DNA of 64,000 nucleotides from Serpula lacrymans var. lacrymans S7.9 (GCF_000218685.1 NW_006763290.1:1483329-1547328); one strand, 5' to 3'; shown: positions 1 through 10,861, counted from the stretch's first letter. The notes: generated by a model not told the origin, from the sequence alone. Numbers and translations: made by a program.

Positions 1-757
1 ACATAAACCCTGTGCTATCATGTATCAGTTCCCTAGCGTTTTAGTACTTGAATAACCCATCTTACCTTTCAACAAAAACTCTCCAAGTCTTTCCCCTATC
101 CTTAACTTGCTAATACTGTAATAAATATTGACTCCAAGACTGATTATACACTCTACTCCTTGCAGGTGGAGATAGGTTTTTTTTTGTTATAGTTTGAATG
201 TTGCCTCTCATCCTCCAGTCCAACTCAGATGCAAAATGCACAAACATATTTTCTGTGCTTGATTGTTCTGTAGCTTCCATCTCAGCATACCATCTATATC
301 AGCCATCCCAAATGCTCTTTCTCCTTCTCATATACTGTCTGATCCATTTTGATGACCTTTCCTACAGTGGGATCTTCATCTTCAACCCTTTCTTCATTAT
401 CTTCATCACGCTGCCAGCCAGGCCTGGAGGGTCTAACTACATTGTCTTCATTCTCCACGGAAACAAGAATGTAAATGCAATCATGGAAATCTTCCATGAC
501 TTCAAGTGGATCTTCATTGACAGAGGCAAGATTATCAAGTATACATTAACTCCAAAAACTCTTTCTATGTTGACTTTGGGTATCATGCATGAAGCATATC
601 AAACAGTTTCAGTATGACACTTGGCTTTGGTGGAATTATAAATAGTACATACTCTTGGCTATGATATTGCCCCATATGTTATGTGAATTGGTTCACATGC
701 TATAGAGATATGGTTAATTTAAAACAGCAACACCATGAAAAGGGTATTTGCATATTA
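1..757. other. Unassigned AT-rich stretch left of the Tc1 relic
   Basis: No gene is supported here. Open frames exist on both strands around 198-617, but none shows a domain I recognise. The minus-strand reading at 294-497 is acidic and charged and looks more like coding sequence than the hydrophobic plus-strand reading, so it may be a fragment of an older element. Confidence 0.3.
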
Positions 758-2159
758 TCAGTACTTGGTATAGCCTTTGTTTGCTTTAAGCACTGCCTAA
801 ATCCTTCTAGGCATGTTTTCAATCAATCTCTGACACTCCTCAGCTGCTATCTTCTCCCACTCCACTTGAGTGAGTCCTTTCCCACAATTCATGAATCCTG
901 TTGGGGGGATTTTCAATAGTGTTTAGGTTAGGAGACTGTATAGGCCGAACCATAATGTTGAATGCTTGCTCCTTTAGCCAGTCCTTGACTTTCCTGCAGG
1001 TGTGCTTGGGGTCATTGTCCTGATGAAAGATGATATCAGGAGGACTGAGACCATAATGCTCCAGGGTTTTCTGGAGCTCATCCTTCAAAATCTGAAGGTA
1101 AAAGTCCCCATCCATCCTACCATCAATCTTGGTAGCAAATCCAACTGCTTTCCAAGTTATACAGCCCTATATCATTAAGGAACCTCCTCTAAACTTGAGA
1201 GTTCTATCTACCAGCCTATCACTAAGCTCCTCACCTGCCCCTTTCCATACCCATTTTTTTCTATCTGACCCTAGGCAATTGATTTTTTAGTTTCATCAGA
1301 CCATATGGCTCTTTTCCAGTTCTCCAGAGTCCAAACCTTGTAGGCATAGGGAGAATCCAAACAAGCTTTGCAATGCCTAGTAGAGAGAAGGGGGCATTTG
1401 GACTTCACAACAGTCTTCATACCAGATTTCTTCAAATAAAGACAACCAGTATTGGAAGAGAGGGGCTGGTTAATGATGTTGGTAAGGGCTTTGGTCACTT
1501 TTACAGCATTGTTAGCTTTGCAGAGGTAATAAGGTGTTGGGCATGTCAGATATTGGTAGGGGAAAGCTTCAAAGGACAAGCTCCAATAGCTTTAGATAGG
1601 GTAGAACACTTTTTGGAGCAAAGTTTGAATATAACAGAAGGGCTAACTATTACAATACACAATTTTTGGACCTTTAATTTTCATTCTCCTCCTTAACTTT
1701 CTTGTGTAGTTTTCACACCCTGTGCCATGCGGCACTTTCTATTTTGTTCAAACTCCACTTTCTCGCGCTGCACTACTTTTCTTTATTCTTAGCTACAAAA
1801 GTCTCTCACGCAGTGGAGCTGGTCGCATGGGCTGCGCCCTATGATATCATAAGCCACTGCTCCCATCAACTGTATAGTACACATGTACAAACAACCTGTA
1901 GTAGTATATATACCCCATTAGATCAAGGAGACTTCTCAGCGAGTCCTCCTGTTGTTTACCCACAACTAACTCGGTCCTATCCTAAGGGTAATCATTCCCC
2001 TTACTACCTTTATAGCTTTGTCTGAGTTGTGTGCCAGAGTAACAAACTCTTGGTTGTTACACTAACACCAGTCTGCTTGGCAATAGCTTCACTAGAGTAG
2101 CTAGCATCAAGCAATGAAAGGATAGAGCTTTTTTGAGTAAGAGGGAGGGATCTGACCAT
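758..2159 (-). pseudogene. Tc1/mariner-type transposase, broken and split by a solo LTR
   Basis: This would be a DDE transposase that cuts and pastes its own element. Read on the minus strand, an ATG at 2157-2159 starts a helix-turn-helix N-terminus ending in an AIAKQTGVS-like stretch. The frame then hits an inserted LTR (1648-2061) and resumes without loss on its other side. Further down are the first acid motif WSDETK (about 1280-1300), a CITWKAVGF-like stretch, the second acid in HQDNDPKHT (about 990-1025) and the third in SPNLNTIEN (about 900-950). The C-terminus, ending in KGYTKY, is one frame off and stops at 758. Without the LTR the length is about 327 codons, near the family norm of about 340. 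Several stops and at least one frameshift show it is dead. Terminal inverted repeats were not found. Confidence 0.85.
1648..2061 (+). repeat. Solo LTR of the gypsy family, inside the Tc1 transposase
   Basis: The 414-bp segment matches the 3' LTR at 14687-15102 from end to end. It begins TATTACAATACACAATTTT (the normal TG has become TA) and ends TTGGTTGTTACA. The 5-bp sequence ctaac lies at 1643-1647 and again at 2062-2066, a clean target-site duplication. A TATATATACCCC box sits near 1907. No internal element sequence remains, so this is a solo LTR left by recombination between two LTRs. Confidence 0.93.
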
Positions 2160-3139
2160 GATGCACTGGGGGAAATAACCTATGTCTCCTGAAATAAAAT
2201 TGTGAAAAAATGCTATTCAAAGACAAAAATTACATAAACATTTTTCAGAGATAGAATGGTGGAGTAAGTTTGAGTTATTACTCACTTTTAAAACTTTGTA
2301 CTCCACTTTCTTCACTAGAAAACATGCTATACATATTTTTAACTTATGGCAGGCAAATATTTTGAGCATAGTTTAGAGTTATTTTAAATGCTTACTGTTT
2401 TTTCCACAATTCTTCTACAGGGAAATCATTAATCAAATAATCTTCAAAGTCACAATTTCCTCCCTATTTTCATTGTGAATTTTAGCTGCGTTTATTCACA
2501 GTGTTTTTGCTCATTTATTTTTAAATGTCTGATCAGAAATAAGATATCATAAATACTGTTCTCATTCAAAACTTTGGATGTAAAAACATGATGATTGTTT
2601 GCTACTTTGTTTCAATGTATTTTGGTGAAGAAAATTGAAACTTTTTTTTCCAATCAGATGAATACATAATGATGTTAGCTTGGCTGCCTAGCAAAAAGTG
2701 AAAGTACTGTGTAAATTTACTTTGGTTTTTGCGACTGTTTTATTTTTTTGTGTTGTGGGATAAATTTATCAAATTGCATCATGAGAAAAACATATTAATT
2801 TTGTTATTTACCTCCAATTATTTCAGCATTTTCTCCCTCACAAATTTCTGATTGGCTATATACTTTCCCGGGAAGAAAAATGCTAAATAAAATGCAATAT
2901 TAGCTGATAACACCACTGTTAACCATTGATACCACACAATAAACATGTACACATTACTGTTAGTAGTTAATAGTCAATTTTAATGGTCAACAGTTCATAT
3001 TATATCCATAATTATGACCATGGTAAAATTTTAAATATATCTACCATTTCTTCACAATTTTATGTGCATGTATCCACTGCATTAACATCAAGATGAAACA
3101 GAAGATTTAGAAGTGTTTACAAATTTATTTGCATGTGTC
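2160..3139. other. AT-rich intergenic stretch
   Basis: No open frame of note, no repeat shared with the rest of the window, and long A/T runs. The part near 2160-2330 is probably the right flank of the Tc1 element, but I could not pair it with a left terminal repeat. Confidence 0.35.
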
Positions 3140-3830
3140 TAAAGCTGCTTGGCACCTGCTGAGGCTGCTTGAAGCTTCCCAGAATGCCTTGATACCCTGT
3201 CTACTGAATCTCTCTATTTGCTTATCTTCCAGCTGTGCATGTAAAATTCCTTGGCACCTGCTGACACAGCAAGCATAACCAACTTTTGTCACACCCAAAA
3301 TCAATGAAAAAGTCTGAAAGTAGTTAAAATGTTTAATTGCATTTTGGACCTACAAGACTTTATCAGAATAATGTATTTTTGTTAACATATTTCTACATAT
3401 TCACACAAAAATATAGTATTTATGGGAATATGTCAACAAAAAGACATCATTTTGTAGGTCCAAAATGCAATCAAATATTTCAGCTACTTTCAGACTTTTC
3501 CATCAATTATGAGTATGTCAAAAATTGGTTATGCTTGCTGTGTGAGGCTGTTTGAAACTTTCTGCATTGCCTTGACACCCATGGAAGCTATTTGGTGCCT
3601 ACTGAGTCTCTGGGGCTGTTTGAAGCTTCTTGGATCACCTTGATGCCCACTGAAGCTGCTTGACACCTGCCAAGGCTATTCAAAGCTTCCCAGATTACCT
3701 TGCCACCCACTGAAGATGGTTGGTGCCTATTAAGTCTCTTTATTTGTTTATCTTGCAGCTGCCTGTAAAGCTCATTGGCACCTGCTAAGCCTGTTTGAAA
3801 CTTCCAAGATTGCCTTGATACATGCTACAC
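3140..3830 (+). repeat. Decayed minisatellite, units of about 55-100 bp
   Basis: A motif of the form TTGGCACCTGCTGAGGCTG, followed by TTGAAGCTTCCCAGA and then TGCCTTGATACCC, recurs at least five or six times with substitutions. Clear unit starts lie near 3150, 3251, 3590, 3658, 3718 and 3776. The MITE at 3265-3542 splits one unit: the sequence before the insertion (CACCTGCTGA) continues directly after it (GGCTGTTTGAAAC). No coding potential is seen. Confidence 0.7.
3265..3542. mobile_element. MITE-like palindromic element, copy 1 (278 bp, CACAG ends)
   Basis: The ends are CACAGCAAGCATAACC and its reverse complement. The inverted arms pair over roughly 100 bp each, leaving only a short centre, so a single strand would fold on itself. 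The 3-bp flank TGA is found on both sides (3262-3264 and 3543-3545). A second copy lies at 54588-54864 with a different 3-bp duplication. No protein is encoded. CAC.. ends with 3-bp duplications are the pattern of CACTA (CMC) elements, so a CACTA transposase is the likely driver; that assignment is inference. Confidence 0.88.
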
Positions 3831-4536
3831 CCAGTCATAGGGTAGGAAAACTGATAGACTCAGTAGACACTTAGCAACTTCAGCAAAGTGGAGTTGTTGT
3901 GCCCTTTTTCCCTTGCACCCTTGCCACACTTACACAGTTTTGTCCTGTACATCCAGAGGCTGTTTGAGGCTTTAATGCAATAATAAAACTCACTTACACC
4001 AGTAAAGACACTAAAAAATATGGAAAAAGCCTTAATGCCACTGGCAAAATCTGGTGTTACTTTTAGAAAATGCACAGTGCTTGCTCTATGAGTATTTTTC
4101 CCCCAATAGTTCCCCCTTGGCAAATAGGTTGTTATAGTGAAGGACCAAATGGAAAGTTATCATATAGATCCATAAATGTGTACAGCTTGTAACTATGCAG
4201 CAGCTAGCTCATATTCTACAACATGATGTTTATGAGATAGGAAGAAAAATAGTACACTGAAAACTGCCAACACTGTAGAACAGATGAAATACATTGGAAA
4301 TCTCTGATGATGTTGATAGCAATAAGTGGTTGGGGTGCTATTTACACTACCATCATTAGAAGGTTTTCTGCTGACTTCATCTAAGCAGTATTTGTTAGAA
4401 AATATATACTGTAATTGATCAATGCTAAAGTTATCAGGAAACACTTTGGCTATATAGACTCTAATAGTAGGACACTTGGATGGTGAGATATGAGGTCAGG
4501 AAAATAGCTAGAGCACAGGGCTCATAATCTAATAAG
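3831..4536. other. Unassigned stretch between minisatellite and dispersed repeat
   Basis: Open frames at 3860-4123 and 4193-4444 on the minus strand show no recognisable domain. This may hold part of the Helitron 3' flank, but no CTRR end with its hairpin could be picked out. Confidence 0.3.
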
Positions 4537-4745
4537 AACAAAGCTTAAGGGAAGTGTTTAGCCACTTTCTGAGAGCAATCAGGGACTGGAAACTAGAGTC
4601 CAATGTGAGTAACTAGAGAATAGGAAGCATTGGACTCTGTAGTACTGTCCAAAGGTTTGTAAGCAAAGGTAAGCAAAGGAGCCACAGAGGCAAAATAATA
4701 GAGAACACAGCCAATATTAAATGATATAGGAATAGATAGTCTGTG
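4537..4745. repeat. Dispersed repeat, copy 1 (partner at 32258-32462)
   Basis: About 205 bp starting GAACAAAGCTTAAGGGAAG and ending near GGAATAGATAG is about 80 percent alike, by eye, to 32258-32462 in the same orientation. Copy 1 carries small extra blocks. The hydrophobic reading on the minus strand is present in both copies, but it follows from the repeat and is not evidence for a membrane protein. Which element it belongs to is unknown. Confidence 0.8.
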
Positions 4746-4873
4746 GTATTATATTGATAAATTGATGATAAATAAAAATACAGAATACAGAAGTGGTAAA
4801 GGATGATAATATAATCTGATAACAAAACATTTCCGTAAAAAGGGTAAGAATTTGGGAACAAATTACTTGCCAG

Positions 4874-6200
4874 TCACGGATAAAAGCCAGTCAGAATTTC
4901 AGGATATACCACATTGATGGTACATCTGTCATTTGAACCATGCAGAAATAGCTCTTTAATTCTTTCTCCTAAAGTGCAATAAGACAATGCAACATAAAGT
5001 TGCCCATGTGAAAAGACTGGGACATGTAAGTCCAGCTCAACCTGTGTCACTGATTGCCCTTGAGATTTTTTGATGGTCATGGAAAAGGCAACACAAACAG
5101 GAAAATGACAAAGTGATAGCTTGATGGGCAATTCTTCCAATGAAAATTCCAATGTGAGGCATGGGATAAAAGCTATTTCTCCTGCATGTTTTCCTCCCAA
5201 GGCACGGCACTTCAATACTCTTCTCTTCATCTCTATCAAAATCATGCATGTTCCATTACAGAGTCCATTTAGGGTATCAATATTGTGGAGGAGCATAAAG
5301 CATCCAGCTTTAAATTTGAGGTGCTCTTCAGCAAGGCCAGATATTTGCAAGGAGTCCAAGAATTCCACAGCATTATGTTCATTTCCCTCTCCAACTATTT
5401 TATCAATTAACAGAGCTACTAACTCTTCTCCTAGGAATTTTGTGAAGAAGATTGCTGAGTTAAGGTTGCTAATGGCATCATTTTTTGTGGAGAGGATGGT
5501 GCAGTGGAGGAAATAATGGTCATCTTTGTCTCCATTTGCAATTCCAGGATAGGTAGTCTTAACTAATGAGTCTTTGATGTTTTCTGCCATAAGCATGTTG
5601 GTGGGAAGCTCAATTATTCCATCTTCTGCAATTTCACGACCACCACTGATGTCCAGGAGCCAAAAACTTCACTTTCTGGAGTACAGTTCAGGTGCATGTT
5701 CTGTTTGAGATAGCAGACATGGATATTTGTCCACAGTTGCAACTTTCTAAGAGAGGCAGAAATAATATGTTACCTTGACCCTCTTGAAACAACAGGTGTT
5801 TTTTGGCGAAAATCCCCTCCAAAGACCATTATAATGCCTCCAAATGGAAGCTGATTATCCAAAATGTCCCACAATATACAATCTAATGCTTCAATCCCAT
5901 GATGGTGTTGCATTGGTGCTTCATCCCAGACAATAACTCTGGTATGTCTCAATACCTCATGGAGGTCAGAGTTTTTTAGAATCCTGCATGTGGATATTTT
6001 ATGTACAAGAATAGGGATTCCAAAGTGTGAATGAGCTGTGCAGCCACCCTCCAAGAGCAGGGATGCAATCCCCAAGGATACTACACATAGAGCAACATTA
6101 TGATTATCTCTTGCTCAAACAGCGGCAGCAATTGTGTTACAGAGATATGTTTTGCCCCCACCTCCAGCACTGTGAATAGAAAAAATTGTTCCCTGCTTAT
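4874..6200 (-). pseudogene. Helitron helicase domain (Pif1-type), broken
   Basis: This part would unwind DNA during rolling-circle transposition. On the minus strand the Walker A motif reads SAGGGGKTYLCNT (about 6149-6175), followed by an in-frame TGA where an arginine codon would fit. Walker B reads VIVWDEAPM (about 5925-5950), then FGGDFRQKTPVVSRGSR at 5770-5820. After a broken stretch at 5600-5765, the C-terminal half runs from 5596 to 4874. It contains CMLLHNID.LNGLCNGT, the FSMTIKKSQGQSV motif (about 5040-5085) and VFSHGQLYVALS, all typical of Pif1-like Helitron helicases. A linker of conserved type with CDNLHYCLLQRG lies at 6418-6642. At least one in-frame stop and two frame changes are visible. 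Confidence 0.9.
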
Positions 6201-6638
6201 GGTGGATTTACTGCATGATGGTATCATAAGTATTCTGTTGCTCTTGATTGAGCCTCTCTACATTATCTTCAACCTCCAAAGTAAGGTCAAATCTGTCATA
6301 ATTTTGCTGTTTGTGGAGAATATTGTTTGCAATGATAGGCTCCCATTGTTGCTGAGGCAAAGGCATCGGTGGGAAGTTTGAAAGACATTTGTTGGATTGA
6401 GTAAGTATGGATTCTAGCTAGAATAGCCTATAATCATAAATTTGGTCTTCTGAAAGTTGGGCAATCCCTCTTTGAAGAAGGCAATAGTGTAAATTATCAC
6501 AAGACTTGTGTTTGTGCTGGTTCCAAAGGTCTGTCTGCAGGCTCATTTGGAAAACATTGCAGTAAGATAACTGCAAAGAGAGCACAGAGTTCAGGGCCTG
6601 TCTGCATATCTCCTGCTTCTGCCAAACACACACTGATC

Positions 6639-8300
6639 TCATTCACCATTGTCTTCTAACAGGCCATGTGCAGCATATGTAGCTTTGTAAGTTGGATGTA
6701 AAACCCCATCAAATGTGCGCAGATCTTCCCAACCCCCTGCTTCAGGGACCACAGTGAGCAGTGTACGGAAGTAGAAGCGCCCCCCTTGGCTTTGATGGAC
6801 AAACATCATTCTCCCTGTAGCAAATTGTTGTTTTTTGAAGTCCATTTTTTGGCACCTTTGTTCCAGACAAAGTATTGAGGATAATCCTGATAAGGTATGT
6901 GACAACCTTCAGGGTGATTTTTATTAGCAGAGAACCATTCTGTGAGCTGAGTCTTTGATGTATAGTTGTTATTGATTATATTATCTGCATCATCATGGGC
7001 ATTGATGAATACAGTTTGCTGATCCTCTAAGTTAATGGGAAGGCACAATACTGTTGGTTTTTCTTCATGCATTGGGAACTCCAAGAGATGCCAGTATGCT
7101 TCCACTGGACCAATATAGCAACCATCAATATATTCCTGAATCTCATTCCTCGGCTGCCTTGCATCTCCATGGACAATTTCTACATCTGCATCTTGCCCTC
7201 CCACTATACCTGAAGCTTGATCATAGCCATTGTAAATATATTTATGAATATATTTAACAGCTTCAACAGATGCACAAATTTCAACATTAATGTGACAGTC
7301 ATATTTGGCAGAGAGATATGTATTGTGCATTGCAAGGGACCATATCACAATTATCAAAAACATGACTACTTGGAGCTGTATAAGTCCTCCCATTGTCAGG
7401 CCTTGCATATTCTGGATAACCATCATCACCAAATCTGGTTTCAGCACAAAACTCTTTGCGATAGCGCTTTGAGCATGCTCCATTCTTCATGCACCAGGCT
7501 CCAGGGTGCTCAGTTCCACAGGGACCGTGCATCATACACTTTGTGATCATTGAACATAACTTTGGTTGTGTGACAGGATCAGGAATTTGAGCAGAGACAA
7601 CAGAGTCAACCTGGGTGGCATCACAAATTTTATGTTGATCTTCCAAGAGTATGAGAAGATGCATGTGTGGCAAACCCCGCTTTTGGTATTCCACAGTGTA
7701 AACAGATCCCAAAGTCTTTCCAAAGATCCCATCTTTGACTTCCTTCAATAGTGCCTTCTTTTTCTGATAGAAGACACGTGCAACAATGTCAGGACGGTCT
7801 GCAGCAGTCTGTTTTCTTGTAGACATATCAGGGTCATCATCTATTTCACCGGCATTATTGTATTCCAGCAAAGCCTCTTGAATTTCAGGCCAATTGGTGT
7901 TTGCTGTCATTGTAAGGAAAATATCAGGTTTATGGGGATGGCGACATATAGCCATGGAGTCCTGGAAAAGCTGGTACATATGCCGTGTACTGCCAGAATA
8001 AGAAGATGGTAGGACAATGTTCTGGCCCTGTTGACCCAAATCTATTTCCCCATCATTTTGATCCATAGCATCTTTAACACCTTAATAAAGATCTGCCCTT
8101 ATGTCTTTTTGATGATGACGGACCCACTTCAATTCACTTTCTTCTGTGGAAGCCCATGCATCAACACAATACTCCTGAAGTAGTTTTCCACCATAGAAGA
8201 GATTGGATTGATCAGTTCTTCGGGGATGGAGATGGTATGCATAATAACACTGCTGGGAGACATATTCACTGCATATATTTCCATCAGCATTTTGAATGGA
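6639..8300 (-). pseudogene. Helitron Rep (HUH endonuclease) domain, broken
   Basis: The Rep domain nicks and rejoins DNA at the Helitron ends. The longest open piece (7299-8066) carries the Helitron-like N region with QLFQDSMAICRHPHKPDIFLTMTAN and KRGLPHMHLLILL, where HMH is the HUH metal-binding motif (about 7655-7672). The next piece (6806-7483) is in another frame and has YIHKYIYNGYD (about 7225-7258), whose spaced tyrosines are the expected catalytic Tyr pair. A conserved tail follows with GRMMFVHQSQGGRFYFRTLL and LRTFDGVLHPTYKA (6639-6830). The frame breaks near 7380 and 6830. Upstream, YYAYHLHPRR and CVDAWASTEESEL (about 8130-8245) are also family-typical. Confidence 0.9.
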
Positions 8301-8386
8301 CTATCACAACACAATGGGATCCGCACCCTTGTACAGTGATTCTGGACCTTCTGGGTATGCAACCAATCAGTATGCTTTCCAAGTAC

Positions 8387-8512
8387 GCCTTGGTAGCTTA
8401 GTTGGTAAAGCACCAGACCATGAAAGCTGGAGTCCCAGGTTCAAGCCCTGGCCAATGCATGTTTTCTCATACTATAAACAAATGTCATAATTTGTCATGG
8501 ACCGTATTATCC
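8387..8512 (+). repeat. tRNA-like (possible SINE) insertion inside the Helitron
   Basis: Positions 8387-8459 fold like a tRNA. The acceptor stem GCCTTGG pairs with CCAATGC (one mismatch). The D arm is GCTT..AAGC with AGTTGGTA in the loop, and the T arm CCAGG TTCAAGC CCTGG is perfect, so A-box and B-box promoter elements are present. The anticodon arm is wrong: the loop is 8 nt or longer and lacks T33. Helitron protein similarity stops at about 8513 and resumes below 8387, so this segment was inserted. About 55 bp follow the tRNA part. This fits a tRNA-derived SINE or a tRNA pseudogene better than a working tRNA gene. Confidence 0.6.
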
Positions 8513-8564
8513 TATGCCACCCTTCTTCTCCAAAGGGAAATAGGAGGACATAATGCAGAGGTGA

Positions 8565-9967
8565 ATAAAGGGGGTGCAAATGGCTGATATGCTTGAGACC
8601 ACCGCCATGGTCAAATTACTTCAGCCGCAAAACAATATCATGGTGCTCATCAACATCTTGTTCTCCATCTCCAGGGATAACAGCAGCAACTTCCGCTGTA
8701 GTAGGAAGATTATAACAATGTTGGTCCAGAGTTTGATCAAGAGCTATATGGGCTGCTATGTTGGCACGTTCTACTTCAGGCTTTTCCATGATGATCTGAT
8801 AAGCTTGCTTCTACAAAGGGATGAATGGATTGAATTGCTCCAGGTTATCCTGGATCTCCAGCATGGTTGCTGGTGTAGTGCCATGCCCCCGATTATTCTC
8901 ATTATGTAAAAAAAGGGCGGTCTGTGGGTTGTGAATGTAAAGCTGGCCAAAAGAGGGAGTTTCACCTTCAGGTGGATGGAATGCGCTGATGCTATAATGA
9001 AGGCCTCCATGGATAAGGAAACTATAAAGTCCTGCAGCACTTGTGACATCATGGTCTATCTTGACACCCAAGATGTAAATGCAAAGGCATTGTTGTATGA
9101 GCAAACTTTGTCGCGGAATTCTCGTGCAGTAATGTCAACCCCACGGATTAGACAGCGTAGCGCAGCAGGTGCTTCCTGGAAAGGATCCAGCCTAACTTGA
9201 CCTTGAAGGCAGCACACACCAAATTTTGGATGGATCCTGGAGGAACTTGTGAGACTCTCAGTATCCCAGTGTAACACTCCACAATTATGGCACTCTACTT
9301 CCATATTGTGTAAAGTATGACAGTATAGAGGCTCTACATATGGTTGTTGGGCCTCCTGGCATATCACCTGTGCTTGGCGGCGATTGGCAATATTTTGTTT
9401 GTTTGCAAGTCGTTGATGCCTTGGCATCCTTGGTGCATTTCTGGCAGCTACCAGTTCATTTAAGTCCTCGCCTTGGTCTACAGCATCCCTGGCAGCCCTG
9501 TGAGCCTGATCTGCTAACTTATCTTCCCTCCTTTCAAGCTCTTCTTGAGCGGCTCTCTGTGCCCTACAGACTTGCTCTTCATATTGCAGGTCAGCATGCT
9601 GAGCCTGTCGCTGTACCTGCCGCCTAACTGCCTCCTGCCGTTGAACTTCTCTGTCCTGGTGAATATGATCCTCAGCCAACTGCTGTTCCTGCCTTTGGAG
9701 CCGTAATCCCTCCTGTTGCTGAATTGCCTGATCCTCAACCTGCTCCTGCCCTCTTAGTCTATTATGCCATTGATTAACCCGTTCTGCATGTTGGTTTTGA
9801 AACCCATCTAATAGCCTTTCATTGTAGTTAACACCATGCATTTGAAAAGGGGGCTGCAATTGAGGGTATGCAGGTCCAGCTAATGGCTGAGGCATGTTAT
9901 TATCATCCACAGGTCCTCCAAAATATGGTTGCACAATATTTCTATTTCTCAAATCTCTACAATCCAA
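8565..9967 (-). pseudogene. Helitron N-terminal region (Q-rich coiled coil and zinc-finger part)
   Basis: An open piece at 9056-9967 begins with a Pro/Gln-rich segment. A long Gln/Glu/Arg-rich stretch follows (about residues 55-170, coiled coil likely), then a Cys-rich part with CHNCGVLHWDTESL and FGVCCLQGQV, common before the Helitron Rep domain. One base is missing near 9070, so the conserved run TSLGVKID is only partly readable and continues in the next frame (8811-9104) with LYSFLIHGGLHY and SFGQLYIHNPQTALF. The frame changes again near 8811 and goes on to about 8565 (LFPFGEEGWH lies at about 8510-8540). The start codon is uncertain; the first Met of the open piece was used. Confidence 0.85.
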
Positions 9968-9990
9968 GAGGTGCTCTCATTGTACACTTG

Positions 9991-10710
9991 GTGATGTCAT
10001 CTGTTGATGACATTGTATGTGATCTCTATCACAATGTTCACCACGTTCTAGTCCAGGAATCTGTGGAATATGTCTACAAATCACATCAACATATCAGTTA
10101 ATGGTTAATGACACATTAACAATGCTACACATACTGCATATTTGAATTGCTCATATTCATATATTTTATGTATTTGCTATGTGCACTGATTTGTTGATAA
10201 TTTGGGCTTCTGTAATCAATGTGTCAGTTTTAATTGAATCAACACCATAAACTGTTATAAACTCACATTGTGTAAGCTGTGTTCTTATGTGTGGGGAAGG
10301 GTCTTTGATTTTATTTTTATGCACACCATAGTGTGGTTAATAATGGTTGTTAATTTTTGTAATGCAAAATGTGCAAATTCTCGACAACAATGTGTTTTGT
10401 GTGTAGGGCCAGACCACTTTCCCACATAATAGGAAAAGAGGTTTGCTTGGTTGAGTTGTGTCACGTTGTGCCACAGGCGTGAGTTTTGGTGTCCACTATA
10501 TCGCGTTTTGTAGTAAAAACGATTAAGCGCAAGAATTTTCAATGTGGCTACAATTTTCACTACAATTGTTGAATATTCTTATAACCGTGAGAATTTTCAA
10601 TATGGCTACAATTTTCACTGCACTCGTTGCTACTGCACTACCTACCCTCTACTCCTAACCGAAAACAAGTGAAAAAATGTGCTCCCTTGACAACCATTCG
10701 GACCAGGGTT
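9991..10710. other. Stretch between Helitron and gypsy element
   Basis: No gene supported. A direct repeat of about 30 bp (GAATTTTCAATGTGGCTACAA, with one change in the second copy) lies at about 10533-10562 and 10591-10619. The Helitron 5' end should lie here but could not be fixed. Confidence 0.35.
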
Positions 10711-10861
10711 TAATACTATAACTTTACATACAATTTCAATACTATAGTGTGGGTAGTCGGAGATTAAGATCCGATACTCAGCTGGGAAGAGGTAGATCCG
10801 CAGATAGCAAGCGGGGACCCCCAGTTACCTTTTTTTTACTTTACAAAGAAAACAAGTCGAC
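10711..10861 (+). other. Untranslated leader of the gypsy element
   Basis: The leader starts CGGACCAGGGTTTAATACT and includes ACTATAGTGTGGGTAGTCGG and GCAAGCGGGGACCCCCAGTT before the gag ATG at 10862. It is closely matched by 59008-59177 in front of the second gag fragment. The match fades at the same point, CGGACCAG, in both copies. No primer binding site could be identified. Confidence 0.75.

Larger units (their letters stand above)
4870..9990 (-). mobile_element. Helitron (rolling-circle transposon), degenerate, near full coding length
   Basis: Coding pieces in canonical Helitron order run along the minus strand: N-terminal coiled coil and zinc-finger region, Helitron-like N domain, HUH Rep endonuclease, then a Pif1-type helicase. 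Frameshifts and stops break the frame in several places, so this copy is inactive. A tRNA-like insertion interrupts it at about 8387-8512. The 5' TC and 3' CTRR ends with hairpin could not be placed, so the limits given are those of the coding remains. Confidence 0.9.

Noticed and set aside
3140..3830. CRISPR array
   Set aside because: Units are long, imperfect and directly adjacent without unique spacers, the genome is eukaryotic, and no cas-like gene is present.
4613..4861. Hydrophobic minus-strand frame, possible membrane peptide
   Set aside because: It lies within the dispersed repeat. The same reading exists at 32267-32482 but with different ends, and it has no start context or conserved frame length.
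8387..8459. Functional tRNA gene
   Set aside because: The anticodon loop has the wrong size, T33 is absent, and it sits inside a Helitron gene; a pseudogene or SINE head is more likely.
9340..9627. Plus-strand frame opposite the Helitron N-terminus
   Set aside because: It is the shadow of the conserved minus-strand Gln-rich coiled coil.
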